Source of the DNA: DASXIF01 sp036498145
GTDB taxonomy: Bacteria; Actinomycetota; Actinomycetes; Mycobacteriales; Jatrophihabitantaceae
Reading direction: 5' to 3'
Length of the DNA stretch: 64,000 nucleotides
Assembly (NCBI GenBank): GCA_963708625.1
Contig: CAVPSV010000004.1
Coordinates: 62,001-126,000, forward strand
The first letter of the stretch is position 1. Each line of letters begins with the position of its first letter. The notes beneath the pieces are model-generated. The model was not told the DNA's origin, did no database searches, and saw only the letters and a list, made by a program, of their open reading frames with translations. Made by a program: the position numbers and the translations under genes. Of the stretch, positions 1 through 8,651 are shown one piece after another.

Positions 1-108
1 CGGCGCCCGCGCGGGGCGCTCGGCGCCGTTGCCCTCCGCGGTAGCCGCGGGGCTGGTGGTGTCGGTGGTCGGGTTGTCGCTGTCGTGCTGGTTATCGCTA
101 TCGAGCAT
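1..108 (-). CDS. rne: Ribonuclease E/G family protein, N-terminal fragment
   Basis: An open frame starts at an ATG at 108 and runs off the window edge after 36 codons. The visible residues are acidic and rich in Asp, Thr, Ser and Pro, like the disordered N-terminal extension of actinobacterial RNase E; no catalytic or S1 domain is in view. The assignment rests mainly on gene order: in many actinomycetes rne follows the TIGR03960/TIGR03936 pair in the same direction, as it would here. RNase E starts mRNA decay and rRNA processing. Another protein with a disordered start would look the same. Confidence 0.55.
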   Translation of the reverse strand, partial: MLDSDNQHDSDNPTTDTTSPAATAEGNGAERPARAP

Positions 109-233
109 GTGCTCGGGTCACTCCGTTTCTGCGGCCTCCGGGCGCGGGCGGCATATGCCGACGCGACCGCACGGAGGCGGTTGTGGCGAGTTGCCCGGCC
201 GGTATCCGGTCCGACAATCGCGAAGTCTTCGGG

Positions 234-1055
234 TTACGGCGACGCCTCGGGCATGCTGCGGTCCTCCCGCAGCGGATCGCCGACCGCGCCGGTGTCGTCG
301 AGCGGTCCCTGCGCCACGCGGACCGCGACAGGCGGCCCAGCGAGGGCGAGACCGGCGACGCCGCGTAGCGCGGCGAGAACGTCGTCGGGTCGTACAGCGG
401 GTGTCACCTGCCGGACGACCAGATCCAGTATCGCACGTCCAGGCTCCACGGCCCGGTTACCGTCGCTCGGCCCGTCGCCCGGGCCCTGGCGCTCGGCCGG
501 GCCCGGTGGCGCGATGGCCACGGTGGCCGAAACCACTGCGGCCCGACCATCCACGGCCTTGCGGCCCGCTTTCGTCACCCGCTCGATGGGATAACTCGAA
601 ACTGCCAGAAAAGCTTCCACGGCCGTGCGAGCCTGCTCCGGCGTCACCCCGGGCAGTTGCACCTGCCAGTGCGAGCCCTGGATCCGATCCGCCAGCGACG
701 CCGCGCCGGTAGCGGCCACCTGCACCACCTCGACGATGTCCAGCCCCTCGGGCAGGGCGTCGTCCAGCGTGCGCGCCAGTGCAGCCAGGTCCACCGCATC
801 GGCCAGGCCAATCTCCAGGTATTCCGCCTCGCTCGCGACGCCGGTCGGGGCCGCGCCCAGGTAGGAGATCTTGGGATGTGGCGTGAAGCCGCCCGAATAC
901 GCCATCGGCACGGCGGCGCGGCGCAGCGCCCGCTCGAAGGCGCGGGCGAAGTCACGATGCGAGCTGAATCGCAGCCGGCCGCGCTTGGCGTAGCGGATCC
1001 GGACCCGCTGCACCACCGGTGCCGGCGGCGGGCCCTCCGGGACTCGGCGGGACAT
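234..1055 (-). CDS. TIGR03936 family radical-SAM-associated protein (DUF2344)
   Basis: The 273-residue protein carries the family signature near its start: RIRYAKRGRLRFSSHRDF around residues 19-36, followed by GGFTPHPKISY. This conserved protein is almost always encoded beside a B12-binding radical SAM enzyme and may act with it in tRNA or cofactor modification; the reaction is unknown to me. It begins 12 bases after the stop of the radical SAM gene, so the two are one operon. The C-terminal part is Pro/Gly/Ala-rich and probably flexible. Confidence 0.88.
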   Translation of the reverse strand: MSRRVPEGPPPAPVVQRVRIRYAKRGRLRFSSHRDFARAFERALRRAAVPMAYSGGFTPHPKISYLGAAPTGVASEAEYLEIGLADAVDLAALARTLDDALPEGLDIVEVVQVAATGAASLADRIQGSHWQVQLPGVTPEQARTAVEAFLAVSSYPIERVTKAGRKAVDGRAAVVSATVAIAPPGPAERQGPGDGPSDGNRAVEPGRAILDLVVRQVTPAVRPDDVLAALRGVAGLALAGPPVAVRVAQGPLDDTGAVGDPLREDRSMPEASP

Positions 1056-1067
1056 CGCAGTCCCGCG

Positions 1068-3005
1068 TCAGGACGTGGGGGTCAGCGGGAGCAGCGTGCG
1101 GCCGGTCGGACCGATCTGGATGTCCGTGCCCAGGTTGGAGCACACACCGCAGTCGAAACAGGGCGTCCACCGGCAGTCGTCCTGCTCGAACTCGGCGAGC
1201 GCGTCCTGCCAATCGTCCCAGAGCCATTGCTTGTCCAGGCCGGAGTCGAGGTGATCCCACGGCAGCACCTCGTCGCCGTCACGCTCGCGCGTGGTGAACC
1301 AAGCCAGCGAGACAGGGCCGCCGGCGAATTCCGCCTCGCAGGCGCCCACCCACCGCTGGAACGAGAAGTGCTCGGTCCAGCCGTCGAAGCGGCCGCCCTC
1401 GCGCCATACCCGTTCGATCACCGCGCCGACTCGGCGATCGCCACGGGACAGCAGACCTTCGATCAGCGACGGCTCACCGTCGTGGTAGCGCATACCGACC
1501 TGCCGGCCCACCGACCGGTCCGCGTTGATCGCCTCGCGCAGCTTGCGCAGCCGCGCGTCGACGGTCTGCGGGTCGGCCTGGGCAGCCCATTGGAACGGCG
1601 TGTGCGGCTTGGGCACGAAGCCGCCGATGGAGACCGTGCAGCGCACGTCGCGCCCGCCGGTGGCCACCCGCCCGGCCCGGATCACGTCGTGCGCCATGCC
1701 GGCGATCTCAAGCACGTCGTCGTCGGTCTCGGTCGGCAAGCCGCACATGAAGTACAACTTCACCTGGCGCCAGCCCTGCGCATACGCGGTGGACACGGTG
1801 CGGATCAGATCGTCCTTGCTCACCATCTTGTTGATCACACGGCGCAGCCGCTCCGAGCCGCCCTCCGGCGCGAACGTGAGCCCGGAGCGCCGCCCGTTGC
1901 GGCTGAACTCGTTGGCCAGGTCGATGTTGAACGCATCTACCCGGGTGGACGGCAGCGACAAGCCCACCCGCTCACCTTCGTAGCGGTCGGCCAGGCCCTT
2001 CGCGATCGCGCCGATCTCGGAGTGGTCGGCCGAGGACAGCGACAGCAGCCCGACCTCCTCGAAGCCGGTGGCGGCAAGCCCGCGCTCGACCATCTCACCG
2101 ATGGTGCCGATGCTGCGCTCCCGCACCGGGCGCGTGATCATGCCGGCCTGGCAGAACCGGCAACCGCGGGTGCAGCCGCGGAAGATCTCCACCGACATCC
2201 GCTCGTGCACCGACTCGGCCAGCGGCACCAGCGGGGCCTTGGGGTAGGGCCACTCGTCGAGATCCATCACGGTGTGCTTCGCGACGCGCTCGGGCACCTG
2301 CTCGCTGGTGCGACGTACTGACTGCACGCGCCCGTCCGCGTGGTAATCGACCTGGTAATAGCGCGGGACGTACACCACGCCGGACGATGCCAACCGCAAC
2401 AGCACCTCGTCCCGACCGCCCGGGCAGCCCGCCAGCTTCCACTCGCGGATCACGTCGGTGATCCGGCCGACCGCCTGCTCGCCGTCGCCGAGCACTGCTG
2501 CGTCGATGAAGTCGGCTATCGGCTCCGGGTTGAACGCGGCGTGCCCGCCCGCGATCACCAGCGGATGCGTGTCGTCGCGCGCGTCGGCGTGCAACGGGAT
2601 CCCGGCCAGGTCCAGCCCGGTGAGCAGGTTGGTGTAGCCGAGTTCAGTGGCGAACGAGACGCCCAGGACGTCGAAGGCGGCCACCGGCCGGTGCGCGTCC
2701 ACGGTGAACTGACCGACGCCGTGCTCGCGCATCAAGGCCTCGAGGTCGGGCCATACCGCATACGTTCGCTCGGCGAGCGCGTCGCTGCGTTCGTTGAGCA
2801 CCTCGTAGAGGATCTGGATGCCCTGGTTGGGCACGCCGACCTCGTACGCATCGGGGTACATCAGCGCCCAGCGGACAGCGACGGAGTCCCAATCCTTCAC
2901 CGTGGCATTGAGTTCCCCACCGACGTACTGGATGGGCTTGTTCACCAACGGCAACAGCGGCTCGAGGCGCGCGAACAGGGACTCGACAGTCATGACGCGG
3001 TTCAT
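1068..3005 (-). CDS. TIGR03960 family B12-binding radical SAM protein
   Basis: A radical SAM enzyme. An N-terminal cobalamin-binding-like region is followed by the cluster motif RGCTRGCRFCQ (CxxxCxxC), whose three cysteines hold the 4Fe-4S cluster that cleaves S-adenosylmethionine. The C-terminal half has a Cys-rich segment (CFDCGVC) typical of this family. The family substrate is not established; methylthiolation-like chemistry is often suggested. I chose the ATG at 3005 because AGG lies 9 bases upstream; an ATG at 2993 is also possible. Longer frames would run into the divergent transporter gene starting at 3032. Confidence 0.88.
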   Translation of the reverse strand: MNRVMTVESLFARLEPLLPLVNKPIQYVGGELNATVKDWDSVAVRWALMYPDAYEVGVPNQGIQILYEVLNERSDALAERTYAVWPDLEALMREHGVGQFTVDAHRPVAAFDVLGVSFATELGYTNLLTGLDLAGIPLHADARDDTHPLVIAGGHAAFNPEPIADFIDAAVLGDGEQAVGRITDVIREWKLAGCPGGRDEVLLRLASSGVVYVPRYYQVDYHADGRVQSVRRTSEQVPERVAKHTVMDLDEWPYPKAPLVPLAESVHERMSVEIFRGCTRGCRFCQAGMITRPVRERSIGTIGEMVERGLAATGFEEVGLLSLSSADHSEIGAIAKGLADRYEGERVGLSLPSTRVDAFNIDLANEFSRNGRRSGLTFAPEGGSERLRRVINKMVSKDDLIRTVSTAYAQGWRQVKLYFMCGLPTETDDDVLEIAGMAHDVIRAGRVATGGRDVRCTVSIGGFVPKPHTPFQWAAQADPQTVDARLRKLREAINADRSVGRQVGMRYHDGEPSLIEGLLSRGDRRVGAVIERVWREGGRFDGWTEHFSFQRWVGACEAEFAGGPVSLAWFTTRERDGDEVLPWDHLDSGLDKQWLWDDWQDALAEFEQDDCRWTPCFDCGVCSNLGTDIQIGPTGRTLLPLTPTS

Positions 3006-3031
3006 GGTACGGGCCTGACAGGATCTCAGAC

Positions 3032-3898
3032 GTGCGAACGCCGCCACCACAACTGTTGCTGCTGGGCAGCATCGCCTCGGTGCAGTTCGGCTCCGCGTTC
3101 GCCGCCAAGCTGTTTGGCCAGGCCGGGCCGGGCGGGGTGGTCATGCTGCGCCTCGTTCTTTCCGCGGTGCTGCTGCTCGCGGTGAGCCGCCCGTCGGTGC
3201 GTGGTCGCTCGCGTGCGGACATCGCCGCGGCGATCGCATTCGGGCTGATCCTCGGCGGGATGAACTGGAGCTTCTACGAGGCCCTGGACCGGCTGCCGCT
3301 CGGCGTCGCGGTCACCATCGAGTTCCTCGGCCCGCTGGCCGTCGCCCTCGCCGGCTCGCGCCGGCTGCTCGACCTGGCCTGGGTCGCGCTGGCCGGCGGC
3401 GGCGTAGCGCTACTGGCCACCCAGGGCGAACATGATCACATCCGGCCGCTCGGTGTCGCGCTGGCACTCGTCGCCGGCACCTGCTGGGCGTGCTACATCC
3501 TGCTCTCGAAGCGAGTAGGTGCCGCCTTCCCCGCGCTGGACGGATTGGCCATCGCACTCGGCGTGGGGTCGTTGCTGGTATTGCCCGCCGGCATCGTCGA
3601 GGGTGGCAGCGCACTGACGCGCGGCAGCGTCCTCGGCGGCGGACTGGCGGTGGCGCTGCTGTCCTCGCTGATCCCCTATTCGTTGGAGATCGTCGCGCTG
3701 CGGCGGCTTTCCGCGGCTGCGTTCGGCCTGCTGATGAGCCTGGAGCCCGCGGTGGCGGCGCTGGCGGGCGTGATCGTGCTGAGCCAACCGCTGTCGGGCG
3801 TGATCGTCGTCGCCATCACGATGGTGGTCGTCGCGAGCATCGGCACCACCATCGCGACGCGGGCACCGGTTGCCGCCGCGGACATTCCCCAACTCTGA
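3032..3898 (+). CDS. EamA/RhtA-type drug/metabolite exporter
   Basis: The protein has 288 residues and about ten hydrophobic segments, with the two internally related EamA halves of the DMT superfamily. Key signs are the early SxxFGSAFAAKLF segment, the GGMNWSFYEAL-RLPLGVAVTIEFLGPL block typical of RhtA/YdcZ-type exporters, and a repeat of that block in the second half (LLMSLEPAVAALAGVIVL). Such inner-membrane proteins export amino acids or other small metabolites; the substrate cannot be told. It starts with GTG, divergent from the radical SAM gene, and ends 3 bases before the convergent rodA stop. Confidence 0.85.
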   Translation: MRTPPPQLLLLGSIASVQFGSAFAAKLFGQAGPGGVVMLRLVLSAVLLLAVSRPSVRGRSRADIAAAIAFGLILGGMNWSFYEALDRLPLGVAVTIEFLGPLAVALAGSRRLLDLAWVALAGGGVALLATQGEHDHIRPLGVALALVAGTCWACYILLSKRVGAAFPALDGLAIALGVGSLLVLPAGIVEGGSALTRGSVLGGGLAVALLSSLIPYSLEIVALRRLSAAAFGLLMSLEPAVAALAGVIVLSQPLSGVIVVAITMVVVASIGTTIATRAPVAAADIPQL

Positions 3899-3901
3899 CG
3901 C

Positions 3902-5080
3902 TCAGGCCGATGAGCGCCGGTGCACCGCCTGCAGCAGCCCGACGGCCAGGCCTTGGGCGAACATCGACGAGCCGCCATAGGAGACGAACGGCAGCGGCAA
4001 CCCGGTGACCGGGGTGAGACCGAGGGTCATGCCGATGTTCTGGAACGCCTGGAACGCGATCCAGCACACCACGCCGACCGCGACCAGCCGCCCCACCCGA
4101 TCCGCGGCACGGGCGATACGCAATCCGCGCCAGCAGAGCACCGCGAACAACGCGATGATCACCACACCGCCGAGCAGGCCGAACTCCTCGCCGGCGACCG
4201 AGAAGACGAAGTCGGTCTGCTGCTCGGGGACGAAGCCGCCGTTGGTCTGCGGTCCGGCGAACAGGCCCTTGCCGAACAATCCCCCGTTCGCGATCGCGAT
4301 GTGTGCCTGGGTCACGTTGTAGGCCGCGCCCTGCACGTCCTGGTTCGGATGGGTGAACGAGCTGAAGCGTTTGAGCTGGTAATCGGCGAGCAGGCCGGCC
4401 TTCACCGCGATCACGGCAACGACGACGCCCAGCAACACCAAGCCGACCGTCCACCGGGCCCGGGCGCCTGACGCGACGAGCACGCCCAGGGCCGCGAATC
4501 CGAGCACCATTGCCGAGCCGAGATCGGGTTCCAGAATGACGAGCAGCAGCGGGACCGCCACCAGGCCGAGCGCGCACATCACGTCACCGTTCGACGGCCG
4601 CGGATCCTCCTCCCCCCGCTCGGCCCGCTGGGTGAACAGCACGGCCATCCCGACGATCATGCCGAGCTTCATGAATTCCGACGGCTGCACCTCGAAGCCG
4701 CCACCGAGGCGGATCCACGCGTGCGCGCCGTTCACGGTGGACCCGATCGCGAACACCGCCAGCAGCCCCAGCAGGCTGGCCAGGTAGACCGCCGGACCGA
4801 ACAAGCGCAACAGCCGCGGGTCCAGCCGCCAGGCCACGACGGCCAACGCGGTCGCGATCAGCACGTCGACGAGGTGCCGGTACAGGAACGCCTGCGGGTT
4901 ACCGCCGTTGAGGCTCGGCACGTTCTTCGTCGCCGCCCACACCAGCACCGCACCGATCAGGCCGAGTCCGAGCGCCGCACCGGCAAGCACCCAGTCGACG
5001 CCGCGGCTGCGTCGATCCCACGATGGCACCGGGCCGGGCAGCGTGAACGGTGCCCGCGGATCGCGGGCAAGCAACGTCAT
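3902..5080 (-). CDS. rodA: RodA, SEDS peptidoglycan glycosyltransferase
   Basis: A 392-residue SEDS-family membrane protein with about ten transmembrane segments. The family blocks are clear: VNGAHAWIRLGGFEVQPSE-type sequence in the middle, LKRFSSFTHP, FVPEQQTDFVFSVAGEEFG, and a C-terminal PVTGLPLPFVSYGGSSM. RodA polymerises lipid II into glycan strands during cell elongation, working with the transpeptidase encoded just upstream. The ATG overlaps the end of mrdA by 4 bases, indicating translational coupling. The context of mreBCD and mrdA favours RodA over FtsW. Confidence 0.93.
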   Translation of the reverse strand: MTLLARDPRAPFTLPGPVPSWDRRSRGVDWVLAGAALGLGLIGAVLVWAATKNVPSLNGGNPQAFLYRHLVDVLIATALAVVAWRLDPRLLRLFGPAVYLASLLGLLAVFAIGSTVNGAHAWIRLGGGFEVQPSEFMKLGMIVGMAVLFTQRAERGEEDPRPSNGDVMCALGLVAVPLLLVILEPDLGSAMVLGFAALGVLVASGARARWTVGLVLLGVVVAVIAVKAGLLADYQLKRFSSFTHPNQDVQGAAYNVTQAHIAIANGGLFGKGLFAGPQTNGGFVPEQQTDFVFSVAGEEFGLLGGVVIIALFAVLCWRGLRIARAADRVGRLVAVGVVCWIAFQAFQNIGMTLGLTPVTGLPLPFVSYGGSSMFAQGLAVGLLQAVHRRSSA

Positions 5081-7200
5081 CGCGCGACCTGCACCAACGG
5101 TTTGACGTGCGGCAGCTGCCGTATCGGCTGCTGGCCGGGCAGGATCGACGGGCCGCCGACGCCCATGATCCCGTCCCAGATCCGCTTGAGCATCGGCCCG
5201 GCGGCGGTGGCACCGGTGCCGGCCTGCTCGACCATGCCGACGATGACCAGCTTCGCCTGCACCGCGCCGTGGGCGTTCTTGCTCACCGGGCCCCAGCTCG
5301 CCAGCCAGGACGTGTCCTGGTGGCCGAACACTTCGGCGGTGCCGGTCTTGCCGCCGATCTCGTTGCGGTACGGCGAATCCAGGTACGCGAACGCGCCGGA
5401 GACCTGCCAGCCCAGACTGAACGACAGCGAGTCGGCGATGTAGTTGAGCAGGCTCTGCGCGACCGGGACCTTGTTGCGCACCTTCGGGTTGATGGTGCGC
5501 ACGACCTTGCCAGCGCCGTCCACCACGGCCCAGCCCAGCGTCGGGCTCCAGATCCGGCCGCCGTTGACCAGCGCCGAGTACGCGATCGCGAGCTGCAGCG
5601 GCGACACCGTCGTCTCGCCCTGCCCGATGGCCATGTCCGCGTTGTCGCCGGCGCGGTAACGCCAGCCGTCGCTGCAGTTCTCACTGGCCAACTCGGTCAG
5701 ATAGGCGCGCTGCGCCGGGTCGGACTCGTCCGGGAAGCCACTCCTAGCGTCCGCGCAGTACTGCGTCTTGTTCGCCTGCCAGCGCGCCATCCGTGTCTCT
5801 CGGTCGGCATAACTGCCGCTGGCCTGCTCACCGACCGGCAGGTCGATGCCCGGATCGGTACCGACACCGAAGGCGGCAGCCATCTTCTGTAGGTACTCGT
5901 TCGGCTTCTGGCCGAGCGCGATGCGCGCCTGATCGGTGTAGTACTCGTTCGCGGCCGGCGTATAGAAGAAGGTGTCGCAGGAGTAGCCGAGTGCCCCGGC
6001 CAGGGTGAGGCCGCCGAAGGACTCGCTGTCGAAGTTCGTCTTCACCCGGCCGTCGATGGTGACCGACGGCGGGCACGGATAGGTGTCGGTCAGCGACAGC
6101 TCGTTGTGCGTCACCAGCGAGGACGCCGTGATCAGCTTGAACGTCGAGCCCGGTGCGTACTGCCCGTCGAACACGCGAGCTAGCAACGGATCGTTGGCCG
6201 ATGGCGCGGTCAGCGCGGCGTAGTCGGCGTCGGAGATGCCGCCGACGAACTGTTGCGGGTCATAGGTCGGGTAGCTGGCCGCGGCAATGACGCGCCCGGT
6301 CTGCGGGTCCATCACCACCACCGACCCGGATGTGGCCGGGTAGCCCTTCGCGCGCGAGTCCTTGATCTGCTGGGCTAGTGACTGCTCGGCGAGCTGCTGC
6401 ACGTTGGCGTCGATGCTCGTCACCACGGTGTCGCCCTGCACCGGCGCCACGCTGGCGCCGGTGGTGACGGCCACGCCTTGCGGGCTCAGCCGCATCACCT
6501 GCGTCCCGTCCACGCCGCGCAGCACCGAGTCGTACTCCGCCTCCAGACCGGTGCGCCCGATGGTGTCGGCATCGTTGAGCGACGGGTCCGTCTTCTGATC
6601 GCCCGCGCTGACGGCACCGGTGTAGCCGAGTACATGGGCGGCCAGCGAACCACCGGGATACACCGGCTGGGTGACGGTCTGCAGCGTCACGCCCGGAAAC
6701 TGCTCCCGGTGTTCGGCGACGGCGAGGACGACGTCGGTCGGGGCGTTCGTCGCCACCGGCACCGGCTGGTACGGCTCGCCGGTCCAGCACGGCGCCGCAA
6801 CCTTGGGCGAACACGGGGTGATCTCCTTCGCGAGCTGCGTTCCGGTGGTGTCGAGCAATGCGGCCAGCCGGGACAGCACGCCGGCGCCCTCGTCCGGCAA
6901 TGTCTGCAGGGCGTCGCGATCGACCTCGATCACCTGCGCGGAGGTGTTGCCGACCAGCACCTTGCCGGTCGCGTCGACGATGAGTCCTCGCGGTGCGGGT
7001 AGGACGATGTCGCCGTTGTGCAGGATGCCCGCCGTCTGCACCGGCTTGTGCGGGTCGAGCAGTTCCACGTAATACAGCCGCGCCACCAGCGTGAGCACCA
7101 TCGAGGCCACCAGCGCGAAAATGATCGACAAGCGGCGCCCGCCGATGCCGCGACGCGGGCTAGTCACGCCCACCCCGTCCGGGGCCTTGTGCCACTGCAT
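5077..7200 (-). CDS. mrdA: Penicillin-binding protein 2 (elongation transpeptidase)
   Basis: A class B PBP. An N-terminal membrane anchor (IIFALVASMVLTLVARLYY) precedes the dimerisation domain (LPAPRGLIVDATGKVL). The transpeptidase domain has the catalytic motifs STFK, SCD (within LGYSCDTFFY) and KTGT. It cross-links peptidoglycan with RodA in the elongasome. Start choice is uncertain. The ATG at 7200 gives 707 residues and overlaps mreD by 41 bases. A GTG at 7167 overlaps the mreD stop by 8 bases and has a better-placed GGACGGGG upstream, so it may be the true start. Confidence 0.93.
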   Translation of the reverse strand: MQWHKAPDGVGVTSPRRGIGGRRLSIIFALVASMVLTLVARLYYVELLDPHKPVQTAGILHNGDIVLPAPRGLIVDATGKVLVGNTSAQVIEVDRDALQTLPDEGAGVLSRLAALLDTTGTQLAKEITPCSPKVAAPCWTGEPYQPVPVATNAPTDVVLAVAEHREQFPGVTLQTVTQPVYPGGSLAAHVLGYTGAVSAGDQKTDPSLNDADTIGRTGLEAEYDSVLRGVDGTQVMRLSPQGVAVTTGASVAPVQGDTVVTSIDANVQQLAEQSLAQQIKDSRAKGYPATSGSVVVMDPQTGRVIAAASYPTYDPQQFVGGISDADYAALTAPSANDPLLARVFDGQYAPGSTFKLITASSLVTHNELSLTDTYPCPPSVTIDGRVKTNFDSESFGGLTLAGALGYSCDTFFYTPAANEYYTDQARIALGQKPNEYLQKMAAAFGVGTDPGIDLPVGEQASGSYADRETRMARWQANKTQYCADARSGFPDESDPAQRAYLTELASENCSDGWRYRAGDNADMAIGQGETTVSPLQLAIAYSALVNGGRIWSPTLGWAVVDGAGKVVRTINPKVRNKVPVAQSLLNYIADSLSFSLGWQVSGAFAYLDSPYRNEIGGKTGTAEVFGHQDTSWLASWGPVSKNAHGAVQAKLVIVGMVEQAGTGATAAGPMLKRIWDGIMGVGGPSILPGQQPIRQLPHVKPLVQVAR

Positions 7201-7744
7201 GCCCCAGTGCCCGATGTTCCAGTGCCCGATGGTCCAGTCCCCGCGTGCTCGGGTGCGGTGCGCGCAAGGTCTCGCCGCGCAGCGCGGCGCGCACCACCGG
7301 GACGACGATCGCCGCCAGCAGCGTGTCGCCGAGCAGATCCGGCAGCAGTGCGTGCATCGCCGTGCCGACGGACGCGCCTGCGCCGTGCACGACCGCGAGC
7401 AGCAAGGTGGCCGCCGCGGCGGCAATTACGCAGCATCCGGCGACAGTGATCGCGTCTGACCGCAGCCGCCGGGACGGCGCCGCGAGTCCGCACACCGCGC
7501 CGAGCAGCATCCACACCAGGGCGAGCACACCGGCGGGGTGGGTGGAGCCGAGGTCGGCCAGCAGCCCGGTGGCGAAGCCAAGGGTGAGTCCCGCCGCCGC
7601 ACCGTCGGTCACCGCGACCGCCGCGACGAGCACTGCCGGCAGGCTCACCGTCGCTGTCGTGGCAATAGGCGCGATCAGAGCCGCCTGCACCAGCATCGCG
7701 GTGAGCATCGCGGCGAGCGCCGCAACCGGACGCAACCAGTTCAT
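7160..7744 (-). CDS. mreD: Rod shape-determining protein MreD
   Basis: The protein has 194 residues and five or so hydrophobic helices, with the MreD-like segment GLTLGFATGLLADLGSTHPAG. It is a cytoplasmic-membrane component of the elongasome. Its ATGA start overlaps the mreC stop and its 3' end overlaps the mrdA start, so the five genes mreB-mreC-mreD-mrdA-rodA are read as one operon. The last 35 residues are His/Arg/Gly-rich and correspond to a duplicated 15-base stretch at about 7203-7235; this tail is not typical of MreD. Confidence 0.88.
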   Translation of the reverse strand: MNWLRPVAALAAMLTAMLVQAALIAPIATTATVSLPAVLVAAVAVTDGAAAGLTLGFATGLLADLGSTHPAGVLALVWMLLGAVCGLAAPSRRLRSDAITVAGCCVIAAAAATLLLAVVHGAGASVGTAMHALLPDLLGDTLLAAIVVPVVRAALRGETLRAPHPSTRGLDHRALEHRALGHAVAQGPGRGGRD

Positions 7745-8640
7745 CGCTGTCCGCCCGGACCTTGAGCCTGTATCGAGGGACTCAGCGCGGGCCGGTCGGT
7801 GTTCGCCGGCGCGCCGCCGCCACTGCCTCCGCCACCGACGAGAATCACGCCCACCAGGTCGAGCGCGGTCGGTGAACTCGTCGGGCGGACCTCGGCGTGC
7901 TCGGTGCCGTCCGCGCCACTGCGCACGGCGGTGACGGTGCCGATGGACAGGTTCGACACGAAGCTGGTCGCGCCGGTCGGGCCGGTTGCGAGCCGATCAC
8001 CCACGTGCAGGACTGCGGCCGGGTTGAGCGGCACGAAGGTGAAGCCGTCAGCGCCGTGACCGGTCAGCACGCCGACCTCGCCGCTGGTCAGGTCCCGGGC
8101 GCCTACGCCGGAGCCGGGATCGGCCGCGAGCAGCACCACGCTGGTGTTCGCGTCGGCCTCAAGCACCCGACCGACCAAGCCGTCACCGTCGGTCACGGTC
8201 TGCTCCGCGCGGATGCCGGCGCGGGTGCCGGCGTCGATGGTCACCGTCCAGTCGAAGCCCTGACCCGGCCCGAGTGCGATCACCCTGGCCGGCAGGATCC
8301 GGTAGCCGCCGTGGTCGGCGGCGAGCTGCAATGTGGCCAGTCGCGCGCTGGTGCTGCGGTCCGCGGCGTCGGCGTCGAGCTGGCCGCGCAGCACCGCGTT
8401 GTCGTGCTCGAGCCGTTGCACGCGAGCTTGGTTGGTACCGGCCGAGGGCACTCCCTGCAGATAACGGCGCGCAGGCCCGAGAACGGTGTCGGTGCCGCGG
8501 TACAGCGCACCGAGCGCTCCCCGCACTCCGGTGTGGGCTGAGTTCAGTGCACCGCCACCGATGTCGAGGGTGATGAAGCAGAGCGCGGTGGCCGCCAGTA
8601 CGACGACGGCGACGCGCTGGCGCCTGGTCAGCCGCCTCAT
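7741..8640 (-). CDS. mreC: Rod shape-determining protein MreC
   Basis: The 299-residue protein has a short basic N-terminus, one transmembrane helix (about residues 11-28), a coiled coil (about 65-100) and the MreC beta domain, with the family block ARVIALGPGQGFDWTVTID and GLVGRV. It is anchored in the membrane with its bulk outside the cytoplasm, where it links MreB, PBP2 and RodA. It overlaps mreD by 4 bases and starts 11 bases after the mreB stop. The C-terminal tail is Gly/Pro-rich. Confidence 0.92.
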   Translation of the reverse strand: MRRLTRRQRVAVVVLAATALCFITLDIGGGALNSAHTGVRGALGALYRGTDTVLGPARRYLQGVPSAGTNQARVQRLEHDNAVLRGQLDADAADRSTSARLATLQLAADHGGYRILPARVIALGPGQGFDWTVTIDAGTRAGIRAEQTVTDGDGLVGRVLEADANTSVVLLAADPGSGVGARDLTSGEVGVLTGHGADGFTFVPLNPAAVLHVGDRLATGPTGATSFVSNLSIGTVTAVRSGADGTEHAEVRPTSSPTALDLVGVILVGGGGSGGGAPANTDRPALSPSIQAQGPGGQR

Positions 8641-8651
8641 GCCCCGTTACC

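Noticed and set aside
657..2321. A 554-codon plus-strand frame in the radical SAM region
   Set aside because: It is the complement of the TIGR03936 and TIGR03960 genes; its His/Arg/Gly-rich product is typical of a shadow frame in high-GC DNA.
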